Positions 1-8,537 are shown, counted from the first letter of the stretch. The stretch is 15,125 nt of DNA from CAJBLF01 sp964560855 (GCA_964560855.1 CAZLLU010000021.1:1-15125); one strand, 5' to 3'. The notes: a model not told the origin generated them from the letters alone. Translations and numbers: made by a program.

Positions 1-41
1 AACTCGTCGCTATCTGACGTATGGCAGATTAGTGACGAGTT
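1..41. terminator. Long hairpin at the window edge, possible terminator of the minus-strand ATPase gene
   Basis: Positions 1-12 pair with 30-41 (outer arms AACTCGTC and GACGAGTT, then one G.T pair and more matches). After a small bulge 12-16 pairs with 25-29, closing an 8-base loop at 17-24. The hairpin lies 18 bases beyond the TAA stop (60-62) of the minus-strand gene, where a factor-independent terminator is expected. The T-run would fall left of position 1 and cannot be seen. No T-run follows on the plus strand, so if it is a terminator it serves the minus strand. Confidence 0.45.
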
Positions 42-59
42 GTGGTAGGTAAACTGATA

Positions 60-3053
60 TTACTTCTGTGCTCGGACGACTTTCTGTTCGCCGTTGATCT
101 CTTTGAATTCTTTCGCTTTGACTTTGATCTTATCACCGATGTTGTAATATTTTTTCCGTTCAACTCCGGCAGGTGCGACGATGAAATTCTTATGCAGCAA
201 TCATTCGACTCCTTTGACGGTAACGAACATGCCGTAGTTATACATCAGCTTGATGTAGCCGTCATATTCATGACCGAGTCTGATATCTTTGATGCTGAAG
301 GTGCCGTTGTCGTGAACGATTTCTCCTTGGTAGGCAGGCGTTTTTTCGATTGGCGATTCAGGAGCTTTTGTTGCGGTAGCAGTGGGTGCAGATATATTTT
401 TTTCTTTCTCTATTTTCGCGATGTTCGGACAAAATTTGAAGTAGCTTTGATTCTTTACCCCTGCTTGCTTGTAGATGTCACTCAATTGTTCGAGGGTGCG
501 TTCTTTCTTTCCTATCCAGATCATCAATGGTCCATTGTTTTCTATCATGATTGTTTGGTGCTGGTAGATATCTACATGGACCGGTATTTCTGTCTCTTTT
601 CCGAAACTTACTTTACCGCCAATTTCGTATTTGAGATTTGCTTGATCTTCCAATCCTTTTGGCTTGCTGTATCGCACTGCTTTGTGTGAATAAAACTCAG
701 TATCGAAAATGATTGCATCTGGTTCTTCGCCGTCGATAGCGAATTCCGTAAAATATGATGCATGTTGTTCGACAAACATATCATGTAAGTTTTCTACTTC
801 TTCTTCTGTGATGCCCAATGATTCCAATCTCGCTTTTTCCATGATTTTCTCTTGAGCTGAGAATGTCTTGTTTGATCGGGCTGCCATGAGTTTTTCGAGC
901 TGACCTCTTTCCATAGCATATCTCTGTCTTGATTGTTTCCTTACTTTATCGATGAGTTCGAGTGATCCTTCTCCTAATTTTATCGGAGGCAATGTCTTCA
1001 TCGAAAATGGATCAGATGAAATTCCATCGATCATCAGTCTGGTATAGGTCGTATATTTCGGCAAGGAGATGAGATCATTGACGGTCGCCATATTCTTGAA
1101 TTGCCCGGTGACGATATCTGCATCGTCTTTACCGAGCGTAAATGCTACGGTCGTACCTACGTTTCCGAAGATAGCATCTTTGGTTTTTTCATCCAACTGT
1201 GCGGTATATTGGTTTGCTACGATGAGCGCTAATTTATATTTTCTTGCTTCTGACAAAATGGTCGCAAATGATTCTGATGCAAAATTCTGAAACTCGTCGA
1301 TGTAGAGATAGAACGGTCTTCTCTCGTGAGCTGCGATATTTGCTCTGGACATCGCGTCGATCTGGAATTTTGTGACGAGCAATGATCCAATCATATTTGC
1401 GTTATCTTCTCCGATTTTACCTTTTGAAAGATTGACGAGCAGGATTTTTCCTTCATCCATCGCATTTCTCAAGTTGAGCTTTGTTCTTGGTTGACCAAAA
1501 ATATTTCTGACCAATTTGGACGAAAGGAATTGTCCGACTTTGTTGGTGATAGGACCGATCGCTTCTTCTCTCTGTTTTGGCTGCCATTTATTGAATTCTC
1601 CTGTTCGGAATTTCAAGACGACTGCATCTTTGATATATGACATCACTTCCGTGCGGAAATTATCATCGATAAGCATTCTCAAAATGTGCATGAGTGTCGC
1701 GTTCGGATAATCTACGAGCGAAAGCGCGACATTTCTCAATATGTATTCCAATCTTGGTCACCGGCTGTCGCCGAAGAGTTTTTTAAACGTAGAAACAACT
1801 CCTGAAGCAATCAGGTTTTTCTCTTCTTCGGTTGATCCTTGGAGTAGGTTGAATCCAATAGGGTAGTCGGTATCTCCTACGTCAAAGAGAATTACGTCGT
1901 TGATTCTGTGTGTCGGGATATGTTCCAATATATTGTCTACCAATTCTCCATGCGGATCGAGCAATGCAAGACCATTTCCTACCGCCATATCGCTTTTGAG
2001 CAGATTTTCTATGAAGGTTGATTTACCAGTACCGGTCTTTCCTACAATGTACATATGTCTGAATTTATCTTCTTCCTTGATACCGAATGTGATTTTTTCT
2101 CCTCTATAATCGGTGTTTCCAAGTACGGTCAATTTTTTTGGATCAGTATTTTTTGTCGTCGGCAGATTAGTAGGATATGCGAGCTTTCTGTAGAGCGTAT
2201 AATCCAATCCTTTGACAAAGTTTTCCATGGTCGGGATGTGAAAGAAATTCACCGCTTGGGAATGCATCATACCGTGAAATTTTTCAGATGTCTTTATTTT
2301 AATTTTTCCATTGGAGATGAATGGCGCAAATGCTGCTATGATATTCTTTTTTAGATTTTCTCTGACATATGGATCTTTGGTTAGAATTTTGTAGCTAAAT
2401 GATCAGTAGATTTCTGGCTTATCTTCTTTTGTCTTTTCTATTGGCGTACCGTCTGGGTTTTTTTTCTTTGGCTCTCGGATTCGTTTGAAAATAGCATTCA
2501 TATATTGCAGAAAATTCTTCTCTAATTTGAACGTATAGGTGAAAAAGATGTCGAGTCTTGAATCCTGATCGACCATATTATAGAGCGAAAAAATTCCGTT
2601 CATCGGATCCATGTAAGTTCCGCCTCTGGTGAATTCCTCTTTGGTGAGCAATGTTCCTTCTTTGTCGAACTGTAATCGCTCTCTTCTTTGTGCTATCGAA
2701 AATGGTTCTTTTATTTCCTGGATATCTGAAGTAGGAAAACTCGTATAGAATGTATTCTCAAAATAGCTTTTGAAATCTTTTGGTACACCGACATAGAGTC
2801 TGATATCTATAACATTTCCCGTGATGATGAATTTTATCTTTTTTTTCTTGAGACTGATGATGTTTTTGCTGATTGTATCTCGATGATTTACTCCATGGTC
2901 ATTGTCTTTGAACGGTTTAATATGAAAAAAAACATAGTCTTTGCTTTGTTCTTCGGACATTTGTGTTCCTATTATTTTTGGAGGAGTGGTTTTTGGATTG
3001 GTCGTGTTCACTCAGGCAAGCATTTTGCCTAGTTTTTCTGCATGTTTTAACAT
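60..3053 (-). CDS. VirD4/TraG-like (type IV secretion coupling) ATPase with C-terminal S1 domain
   Basis: A single protein of about 997 residues once four in-frame UGA codons (at 3012, 2403, 1758 and 201) are read as Gly; the true stop is TAA at 60-62. Residues about 338-346 form the Walker A motif GKTGTGKST, followed by LALLDPHGE near 362-369. The segment GDSRGPRLEYILRN spans the UGA at 1758 and matches the family. The Walker B motif LYIDEFQNF is near 584-591, followed by the SEARKYKL and ANQYTAQL segments typical of VirD4/TrwB-type and DUF87-like ATPases. The last 70 residues (about 927-997) look like an S1 fold: GYIKLMYNYGMFVTVKG, then GLLHK, then YYNIGDKIKVK. Such ATPases are hexameric motors that pump DNA or nucleoprotein through an inner-membrane channel. 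The N-terminal third is not recognised. The start is uncertain: ATG at 3053 is chosen, but the frame stays open upstream to a GTG at 3134 and reads plausibly (FQLYFLGNFTTIPNK). The gene is transcribed alone and divergently from the pilus genes. Confidence 0.85.
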
Positions 3054-3236
3054 TTTGTTTGGAATAGTGGTAAAGTTTCAAAGGAAATACAGTTGAAACT
3101 GGTTTCATCGACTGTTTTCGAAATTTATAATCACTTCATTTCATTCGTGCTTCTAGCTTCTCAAATCGTCGATATAATTCTCACATCCAATCCTGCCTTG
3201 TAGGAATTGGTGGTCGAAAAATATTTATATGTCAAT

Positions 3237-3264
3237 ATTATACATATTTTGGGATAAAAAGCAA
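3237..3264 (-). promoter_or_regulatory. Candidate sigma70-type promoter for the VirD4-like gene
   Basis: On the minus strand a perfect -10 hexamer TATAAT (3242 to 3237) lies 16 bases after TTGCTT (3264 to 3259), a weak -35. Transcription would start near 3230, leaving a leader of roughly 95 to 175 bases depending on the true start codon. The region is AT-rich, so chance matches are possible. Confidence 0.4.
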
Positions 3265-3542
3265 GTATTTATGTTCTTTTTCTTCTGATTATTTTTTGCT
3301 CCGCAGGGGTACTTTTGGCTGGCCGCAAAAGTACCCAAAACGGCCTTTTTCTGAGCCGATCATTTCTCGCCATGAGATCAATATCACGAATTTACTTTTG
3401 TTATATATTGTTAGTAGTTCCTCCATCCTGCCAGGAGGCGGACGGATGTTCGAAACGAAACGCTTGGACTATTATTCTCATTGGTGGAGTCATGGCTCAA
3501 TGTTTTTGTAGCTTGTATTGAATAAATGTTTTTTTTACCTAC
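3265..3542. other. Gene-poor spacer between divergent genes
   Basis: I see no convincing gene here on either strand even with UGA read as Gly. Short open frames from about 3296 to 3521 have no recognisable protein character and cross a hairpin repeat (3307-3336). Smaller inverted matches occur near 3421-3450 (CCTCC with GGAGG; CATCC with GGATG). This looks like a remnant of a repetitive element plus spacer. Confidence 0.5.
3307..3336. repeat. Perfect 11-bp inverted repeat (GGGTACTTTTG stem)
   Basis: GGGTACTTTTG at 3307-3317 and its exact complement CAAAAGTACCC at 3326-3336 flank an 8-base loop, GCTGGCCG, and are followed by AAAACGGCC. The design (GTACTTTTG, GC-rich loop, CAAAAGTAC, then AAAA) resembles hairpin repeats that I recall as common in intergenic DNA of many bacteria. 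No coding function is apparent. Confidence 0.6.
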
Positions 3543-3577
3543 ATTATTCATTGTTCATTTTTAATTATTCATTGGTT
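3543..3577. repeat. Heptamer tandem array A
   Basis: Five consecutive 7-base units (ATTATTC, ATTGTTC, ATTTTTA, ATTATTC, ATTGGTT), whose complement reads GAAYAAT-like. It lies at the 5' edge of the PriA-like gene. If translated it would give a hydrophobic, non-conserved stretch, which is why I place the gene start downstream of it. It belongs to the dispersed 7-bp family. Confidence 0.6.
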
Positions 3578-3580
3578 TTT

Positions 3581-4306
3581 TTGTATCTTTACAGTTTTGA
3601 TCGTTTTTTCGGCTTTGATAAGGTGTGCTTGCTCGGTGATAGCGGCAAGAAAAAAGTGAAGCCAGGTGATTTGCTGGTATTTGGCAACCAGTATTTTCTC
3701 GCGTTGGGCGACAATGTTGCATTTACTGAACAATATGAACATCTGGAAGCGGTGAAAGCTGAATTGGTTTATAAGGAATTTATGACTAAACAAACCCTAG
3801 ATCTCCTTCACCGGATGGTCGAGACCTACTATACGACGTACAAATCCGTGATTAGACTCTTCGTCACGAATGATATAGAAAAACTTTTGGAGCGTGAAGG
3901 GAAGCTTAAAGCTCAAAGCTCAAAGCTTAAAGCTGTTGTTCAATCTTCAAATTTTTCTTTAGCTGCTGAAGGTCAGACATTGATTGTCTTTCCAGACTTA
4001 TGGACGATGTTTAATTCCACTTCAGAACAATTCCGTGAGAGTGAGGGTGTAGCGTTCTTGTCGGCGACACATACCGAAAAACAAAAGGATGTCCATCGAT
4101 GGGAAATCAAGAAGGGAATGAAGTCAGTCATAGTATGTACATATGCCGAGATATTTCAGGATTTTCATAATCTGAAAAAAATAATTTTTACCGATCCTCA
4201 TAAGCGATATTATGCTTCGCAGCAAGACCCGAGGTATAAAGTGGGGGATGTGCTTGCTAAGATAGCGGAGTTGTATGGTATAGACATACAAATTGTTGAT
4301 GTATAA
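3581..4306 (+). CDS. Short, degenerate PriA-like primosomal protein
   Basis: About 241 residues, against roughly 730 for full PriA (primosomal protein N', the replication-restart helicase). No UGA codons occur and the stop is TAA. The N-terminal part (YSFDRFFGFDKV, VKPGDLLVFGN, ALGDNVAF) resembles the PriA DNA-binding region. The segment EGQTLIVFPDLWTMFN corresponds to the GkqvLvLvPEI-LT-Q segment of the helicase. The region from TEKQKDVHRWEIKKG through VIVCTYAEIFQDFHNLKKIIFTDPHK to QQDPRYKVGDVL matches the segment that carries the DEEH motif and the PRYHARD motif. Walker A is absent (a heptamer array occupies that region), DEEH is replaced by TDPH, and the second RecA domain and zinc-binding region are missing. 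It can hardly be an active helicase but might still bind DNA or partner proteins. The start is unclear: TTG 3581 is chosen; TTG 3518 and GTG 3623 are alternatives. Confidence 0.65.
   Translation: MYLYSFDRFFGFDKVCLLGDSGKKKVKPGDLLVFGNQYFLALGDNVAFTEQYEHLEAVKAELVYKEFMTKQTLDLLHRMVETYYTTYKSVIRLFVTNDIEKLLEREGKLKAQSSKLKAVVQSSNFSLAAEGQTLIVFPDLWTMFNSTSEQFRESEGVAFLSATHTEKQKDVHRWEIKKGMKSVIVCTYAEIFQDFHNLKKIIFTDPHKRYYASQQDPRYKVGDVLAKIAELYGIDIQIVDV
3904..3934. repeat. Heptamer tandem array B, inside the PriA-like gene
   Basis: Units GCTTAAA, GCTCAAA, GCTCAAA, GCTTAAA plus GCT (equivalently AAGCTYA), exact period 7. It is translated as KLKAQSSKLKAV, a low-complexity stretch just before the conserved EGQTLIVFPDLW segment. 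Confidence 0.7.
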
Positions 4307-4399
4307 ATAATCGCAAATCATCGTTTTTGTAAAATGTCAATTATATTTTCTTTTTTTTGTATTTTTGGAAGAAGAGAAGTAGCTGCTAAGTCGCTTGAT

Positions 4400-4428
4400 T
4401 TGATAAATTTGTTTGTTCTGGGTATACT
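4400..4428 (+). promoter_or_regulatory. Candidate promoter of the pilNOC operon
   Basis: TTGATA (4400-4405) and TATACT (4423-4428) are separated by 17 bases, a near-consensus sigma70-type pair. Transcription would begin near 4435, about 23 bases ahead of the pilN start at 4458. Confidence 0.5.
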
Positions 4429-4457
4429 TAGATGTACTTTATTCTTTATGTATTTCT

Positions 4458-5030
4458 ATGAGTGCAGGCAGATTCCATTCGAGATGGAAAAGTTACTTCC
4501 AGATACTGCTCGTTATCTTTGGTTTATCGCTCGTCGCGTTCATCTATCTCAAGGTGAGCATGTTTCTGATGAACCAGAATATCACAGACAAGCGTGTGAC
4601 TGTCGAAGAACAGACCAAGGAACTCGATAATTACAAATCGCTTGAATGATACAGCAAGCTTCAAGCAGTGAAGATTCTCGAAGAGAAACAAGTGACTATG
4701 CCACGGTCCGATTACATCACCAAGGTCGTCAAGATGCTTGAAGATATCAAACAGGTCGATACGAGTACGACAGATACTATCCTGCTTTCCGATTTCAATG
4801 TTAGCATGGACAAGATCACGCTCAAAGGACAGGTATCCAATCTTTTGCTTTTGTATTATTCCAATGTGAGCAAAGGTGTCCGTTCTTTGATCGATAGATT
4901 TTCTAGCTTGGATTTCGTCAAAAATATCCGCATCCAGACCTATGATAGGGTAGCGGAGAGCAATTCATATGAATTCGTTTTAGAAGCTAACGTCATCAAC
5001 GATGCAGGAACAGGCAGCACCGCAGAATAG
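4458..5030 (+). CDS. pilN: PilN-like type IV pilus assembly protein
   Basis: 190 residues, with one UGA read as Gly at 4647 and TAG as stop. A short basic cytoplasmic N-terminus (MSAGRFHSRWK) is followed by one membrane helix at about residues 14-34 (YFQILLVIFGLSLVAFIYLK). A coiled-coil-like stretch (VTVEEQTKELDNYKSLE) and a periplasmic domain with alternating strands and helices come next (LSDFNVSMDKITLKGQV, then DFVKNIRIQTYDRV). This is the architecture of PilN, which pairs with PilO across the inner membrane and ties the PilM/PilB motor to the pilus machinery. The cytoplasmic tail that binds PilM is very short here. The ATG at 4458 is chosen because it gives a normal membrane-anchored N-terminus. 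It overlaps pilO by 29 bases, so the two are co-translated. PilM is not in the window. Confidence 0.75.
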
Positions 5031-5796
5031 TCAGATTATCGACCGTCTGCTCGGCGAACAGCAGCAGAAAAAATCCGGAGAAATCGATACACTCGCGGAA
5101 AATTCTCAGGTATTGATTACGACATCAAGAGTTGTCAGTATCAGATATAGAGTGTATTTCATCGTTCTTCTTCTTGTGCTTATTATCTTCGGCAGCAATA
5201 TTCTCTTGCCAGCGCGGGATGATTATCAGGATACCAAAACGGAGGTCACTGATATCAATATGCAAATCTCTACGTTTGAGAGCAAAAAGCTCCAAGCGGA
5301 AGCCGATAAAAAGCTCATCGAAAAAATCGAGAATCAGCAATCCAATATCATTTCCTGTCTTAATAGCAGGATCAATTGTAGTTCGATAGATCCGTCATTG
5401 AGAAATAATTTCTCGTTTGCGAGATCGTATATTCAACTCAATAATCTGACTGATCCAAAAATGGCGGTCAATGAAAAAATATTGCTTGCGAATATCAATG
5501 AATACCTTTTGAAAAATCCAGTCACCAAGGTCAAAAACGGTCTGGTCAACAAGATCGCAATAGGAGAACCTAAACAATTCTTCTGAAACCTCTATTACGT
5601 TCCGCTTCAGCTCAATATCACTTTTGATACTAAGGACGCCTTGATTTCCTTCATCGACAACGTTGAAAAGAGAGTGCTTTCTGATTTGGATTACCGTGTT
5701 CTCTACAAGATCGAAAAAGTGAATTATGATATAGCAAATTATACCACGCAGCAGGAAGTTGATGTTGCCATGAATGCATATTACTACACTGACTAA
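5002..5796 (+). CDS. pilO: PilO-like type IV pilus assembly protein
   Basis: 264 residues, with one UGA (5584) read as Gly joining two open segments in the same frame; the stop is TAA. The N-terminal 47 residues are polar and cytoplasmic, a membrane helix lies at about 50-70 (YFIVLLLVLIIFGSNILL), and a periplasmic coiled coil follows (DTKTEVTDINMQISTFESKK). The C-terminal domain contains YYVPLQLNITFDTKDALISF and FIDNVEKRVL, typical of the PilO ferredoxin-like fold. PilO and PilN form the inner-membrane alignment complex of the pilus. A CLNSRINCSS segment holds two cysteines that could form a disulfide. The assignment rests on gene order and architecture as much as on sequence; sequence conservation in this family is low. 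Confidence 0.72.
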
Positions 5797-5797
5797 T

Positions 5798-5873
5798 GTA
5801 ATTTACAATTTGAAATTTTAAAACTTCTTATCGTATCCACGTTTCCAAATTCAAAATTTAAAACTTAAAATTA
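5798..5873. repeat. Heptamer tandem arrays C between pilO and pilC
   Basis: Two short blocks with period 7. Positions 5798-5818 read GTAATTT, ACAATTT, GAAATTT. Positions 5846-5873 read CAAATTC, AAAATTT, AAAACTT, AAAATTA. They begin one base after the pilO stop and fill most of the 86-base gap before pilC. Confidence 0.6.
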
Positions 5874-5882
5874 TATTGTTTG

Positions 5883-7016
5883 ATGGAAGAAAAAGAGATT
5901 ACAGCACAAGAGTATAAGCCAGGACCGATCGATGGTATGATTGTGTCTACACTTCAGTCTATGGACAGAGGAAGTTTCTGAACTAAGGACAAGATTCTCT
6001 TTTTCAAGGAAGTTTCTTATCTTTTGAATTGAGGTGTCTCTCTCGTTGATGCTATAAATATCATCGGTGATAGCTCCGATAACTATGCACTCAAAGAAAT
6101 CTCAAGAAATATTTTAGCATTCCTTCGTAAGGGAAAAAGTTTTTCGTATGCATTAAATAGATTGCCCGATTATTTCGATCAATGAGATTATACGATCGTT
6201 AAAGCGTGAGAGATGTCAGGTAATCTGCCGATGATTCTGCAGTCATTATCCAACGAATATGTTTATGTCAAAGATATGAAAAACAAATACATCGGAGCAT
6301 TGATGTATCCTATGATCCTTGTCGTGATTTCTGTCGTAGCAGTCTTTGCATTGTTTTTGCTGGTTTTGCCTGGTATCTTCTCTATCGCTACGAGTTTCCA
6401 AAATCTTGAATTGCCGTGGATCACGAGAGCACTGCATACCACATCCATATTTTTCCAGACACAATGGAAGCTTATGTTGTGAATTCTTGGATGATTGTGA
6501 TTGGTGGGTGGCGTATTCTTCTCTACGGAATTTGGAAAGAAGACCTGGTTCAGTATTCTGCTCGGTATGCCGCTTATCGGTAAGATGACCAAATATTTCT
6601 ATCTCGTAAAATTCTGCAGATACACCAAGCTTATGATGGCTGCTGGCATGAATTACCTCCAGACATTTTCATTGCTTCGTGACATTCTCGGCATTTCTGC
6701 GTATCAACAAATGATTGAACGTGTCGTCACGGGATTGAATAAATGAGAAACCATCTACAATACTTTACAATATGAAACTGATCTGATCCCTTCCGACGTA
6801 GCAGTGATGATCAAAGTGTGAGAGGAAACTGCGAATCTTTCCAATTCTTTGGATAATGTTCTCAAAATGTACGAAGAGGATCTCAATGTCCTGATCGGAC
6901 GTTCCTCCAAAATTATCGAGCCGATCATGCTTATCGGTGTCGGTTGAATCATACTTGTCATCGCACTTGGAATCTTTGGATTGATTCTCCAAATCATGGA
7001 AGGAGCTGGATTGTAA
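5883..7016 (+). CDS. pilC: PilC/GspF-family inner-membrane platform protein
   Basis: 377 residues after reading ten UGA codons as Gly (5979, 6030, 6183, 6207, 6480, 6492, 6498, 6744, 6819, 6945); the stop is TAA. Two type II secretion F domains are visible. The first begins near residue 40 (KILFFKEVSYLLNGGVSLVDAI) and ends in VKAGEMSGNLP; the second (VKFCRYTKLMMAAGMNYLQT) ends in IKVGEETANLSNSLDNV. Membrane segments follow each, including IGALMYPMILVVISVVAVFA, a glycine-rich helix ILGGLGLVGGVFF with three UGA-coded Gly, and a C-terminal IEPIMLIGVGGIILVIALGI. PilC sits in the inner membrane, contacts the assembly and retraction ATPases, and passes pilins into the fibre. It closes the pilN-pilO-pilC operon. 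The UGA codons coincide with glycines that are conserved in the family, which is the best single proof of the code in this window. Confidence 0.93.
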
Positions 7017-7019
7017 AAT

Positions 7020-7103
7020 GAGTTCAGAGTTCAGAGTTTAGAGTTAAGAGTTAAGAGTTTAGAGTTTAGAGTTCAGAGTTTAGAATTCAGAATTCAGAAT
7101 TCA
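7020..7103. repeat. Heptamer tandem array D, 12 units
   Basis: Twelve uninterrupted 7-base units starting three bases after the pilC stop: mostly GAGTTCA, GAGTTTA and GAGTTAA, then three GAATTCA. It is the longest member of the family and lies between the pilC stop and its terminator, so it is transcribed in the 3' untranslated region. Confidence 0.9.
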
Positions 7104-7117
7104 GAACATGAAAATAT

Positions 7118-7148
7118 AAAAAGCTGTCAATGAAGATGGCTTTTTTTC
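7118..7148 (+). terminator. Rho-independent terminator of the pilNOC operon
   Basis: AAAAAGCTGTC (7118-7128) pairs with GATGGCTTTTT (7135-7145, two G.T pairs) around the loop AATGAA. The 3' side runs directly into seven T residues (7141-7147). Confidence 0.75.
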
Positions 7149-7202
7149 GTTTGAAAGAAGAATGATAATCCTTACAGTATCGGTGTTTATTTCTCTTGTA
7201 CT

Positions 7203-7751
7203 ATGAAGAAAGCTTTCATTCCGCTAAAGCGGGATTCCGCAAAAGGTATCTTTGGCACTGTAGTGAAAAAGTCTTTTAGAGGCTTCACTTTAGTCGAGAT
7301 GGTTATTGTGCTCCTCGTAATCGGTATCCTGATGGCGTCGACCATGAATTTTTGATCCAACCGTATTGTTGATCTCAAAGCACAATCGCTCAAAGAAAAC
7401 TTTGTCGGACGATATAACGATCTTTATAGTCAGAACATGACTTCGAGTTTTCGTAATGAACAAAAGTATTCACAGCTTATCATTGGCTTTGGTAGTGGGG
7501 TTTGGTATGAGATAGAAACTGGAAAAACAGTCGCTGATCCTAAGCTTGATGTCCTCGTGTTCCGCACTTTTGCCATTGATGGAATTGAAACCACTTCTGT
7601 CAATCTTTCATTTGCTCCGTATGTGCTTGGGTGTTCGTTTGCGTGATCGCTGTTTTCTTTCCAGGTCTTTGTCCCTGAAAACGGTAAACAATATTGTTTT
7701 GAAATTTCCTCGGAAACGTGTAAACTCATCGAAACGAAATGTGAAGATTAG
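7203..7751 (+). CDS. Prepilin-like protein, FimU/GspH-type minor pilin
   Basis: 182 residues from ATG 7203, with UGA read as Gly at 7353 and 7644; the stop is TAG. The class III signal is FRG^FTLVEMVIVLLVIGILMA, with Gly at -1, Phe at +1 and Glu at +5, so it should be cut by a prepilin peptidase. From ATG 7203 the leader would be 27 residues, unusually long. A GTG at 7263 would give a normal 7-residue leader (VKKSFRG), so the true start may be there. The mature part is small and strand-rich, with cysteine residues near the end (YCFEISSETCKLIETKCED). It is first of four prepilin genes whose order matches GspH-I-J-K or FimU-PilV-PilW-PilX; the H/FimU identity is inferred from position and size rather than clear similarity. 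Confidence 0.75.
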
Positions 7752-7800
7752 TTCGTTTCAGATTGTCTCAGGTTGTTCCAGATTGTCTCAGATTGTAACT
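7751..7800. repeat. Decamer tandem array before the second pilin gene
   Basis: Five 10-base units: GTTCGTTTCA, GATTGTCTCA, GGTTGTTCCA, GATTGTCTCA, GATTGTAACT; consensus about GATTGTCTCA. The array starts at the last base of the preceding stop codon. A related array occupies the same place before the next gene (8537-8586). Confidence 0.7.
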
Positions 7801-7878
7801 ATATTACAATAATCTGTGACGATATGCGGCGATTTGTGTCTTCGTGAATATATGTTTAATTGTTATAAGGTATTAAAA

Positions 7879-7898
7879 TTTAGTTTATGAGTCTATAT
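7879..7898 (+). promoter_or_regulatory. Conserved leader just upstream of the second pilin gene
   Basis: TTTAGTTTATGAGTCTATAT precedes ATG 7899. It aligns without gaps to 8638-8657 ahead of the third pilin gene, with only three differences. It may carry a translation or promoter signal, or may simply be a duplication remnant. No clear Shine-Dalgarno sequence is seen. The ATG inside it (7887) is not conserved in the second copy, so 7899 is the better start. Confidence 0.45.
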
Positions 7899-8537
7899 AT
7901 GAAAAAAAAGTCAGCATTTACCTTCATAGAAGTGATCATTGCGATTACTGTTTTCGCTATTGGGGTGCTTGCTGTCCTTCGCTTGATTACGCAGAATTTA
8001 GTTACATTGGACAATACACAGATGCGTACTACGGCGACTTTCTTGGCAAAAGAAGGTATAGAGCTTGTCTACAACATGAGAGATTCCAATCTTGATAAGT
8101 TATTGCCTTGGGATTGTGTACTTGATGAAAATCTTTCTCCTGACGATTTCGGTGCTATTGAAGAACAGAATGTCTGTCTCTGGCGTTTCGCTTCCGGTAC
8201 GGAAGATAATCAGATATTCCAGGTTTCTTTTGACTCCGGTACGTATATACATGCGCTTCCTGTAGAGAAGTGAGAAGATTTTACGTCATTGCGAAATGAA
8301 AATAGGTTGTATATGTCCACGTGAAGTATTGCAGATACCGATATGTTTCGATATTCCTATCAACCTATAGAATGAGCGGAGACGCCATTCTCTAGATATA
8401 TCTCATTTGATGTTGTGCACGAGTGAGAAAAAATATTGCCGTCGAACAAGATCCTAAAAATAGAATCTCATGTCTTGTACATGAAAGGTACAAAAACCGG
8501 AGAAGTAGTCCTGGAGAGTTTTATTTGAAATTACTAA
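7899..8537 (+). CDS. Prepilin-like protein, PilV/GspI-type minor pilin
   Basis: 212 residues, five UGA codons read as Gly (8271, 8322, 8373, 8424, 8526), TAA stop. The leader KKKSA^FTFIEVIIAITVFAIG has Ala instead of Gly at -1, a tolerated variant, and Glu at +5. The helix FTFIEVIIAITVFAIGVLAV, then FLAKEGIELVYNMRDSN, matches the PilV/GspI pattern, in which the helix is followed by an A-x-EG-hydrophobic stretch. Under the standard code the last 84 residues would be lost. It is second in the minor pilin cluster and is predicted to sit in the tip complex that starts pilus assembly. An alternative upstream start at 7887 would add MSLY. Confidence 0.8.

Noticed and set aside
42..689. Plus-strand open frame of 215 codons
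   Set aside because: It lies opposite the C-terminal part of the VirD4-like gene; its composition (runs of F, D, V) is that of an antisense shadow.
201..3011. Three separate minus-strand genes or a broken pseudogene (breaks at 2403 and 1758)
   Set aside because: All breaks are UGA codons in one continuous frame and the joined protein matches the family across each joint, so it is one intact gene under code 25.
3296..3521. Two short overlapping plus-strand open frames
   Set aside because: They run through a hairpin repeat, have no recognisable protein features and no clear start signals.
7020..7103. CRISPR array
   Set aside because: Units are 7 bases with no spacers; it is a simple tandem repeat.
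7083..7110. Repeated EcoRI-type GAATTC sites as a functional signal
   Set aside because: They follow simply from three GAATTCA heptamers in the array.
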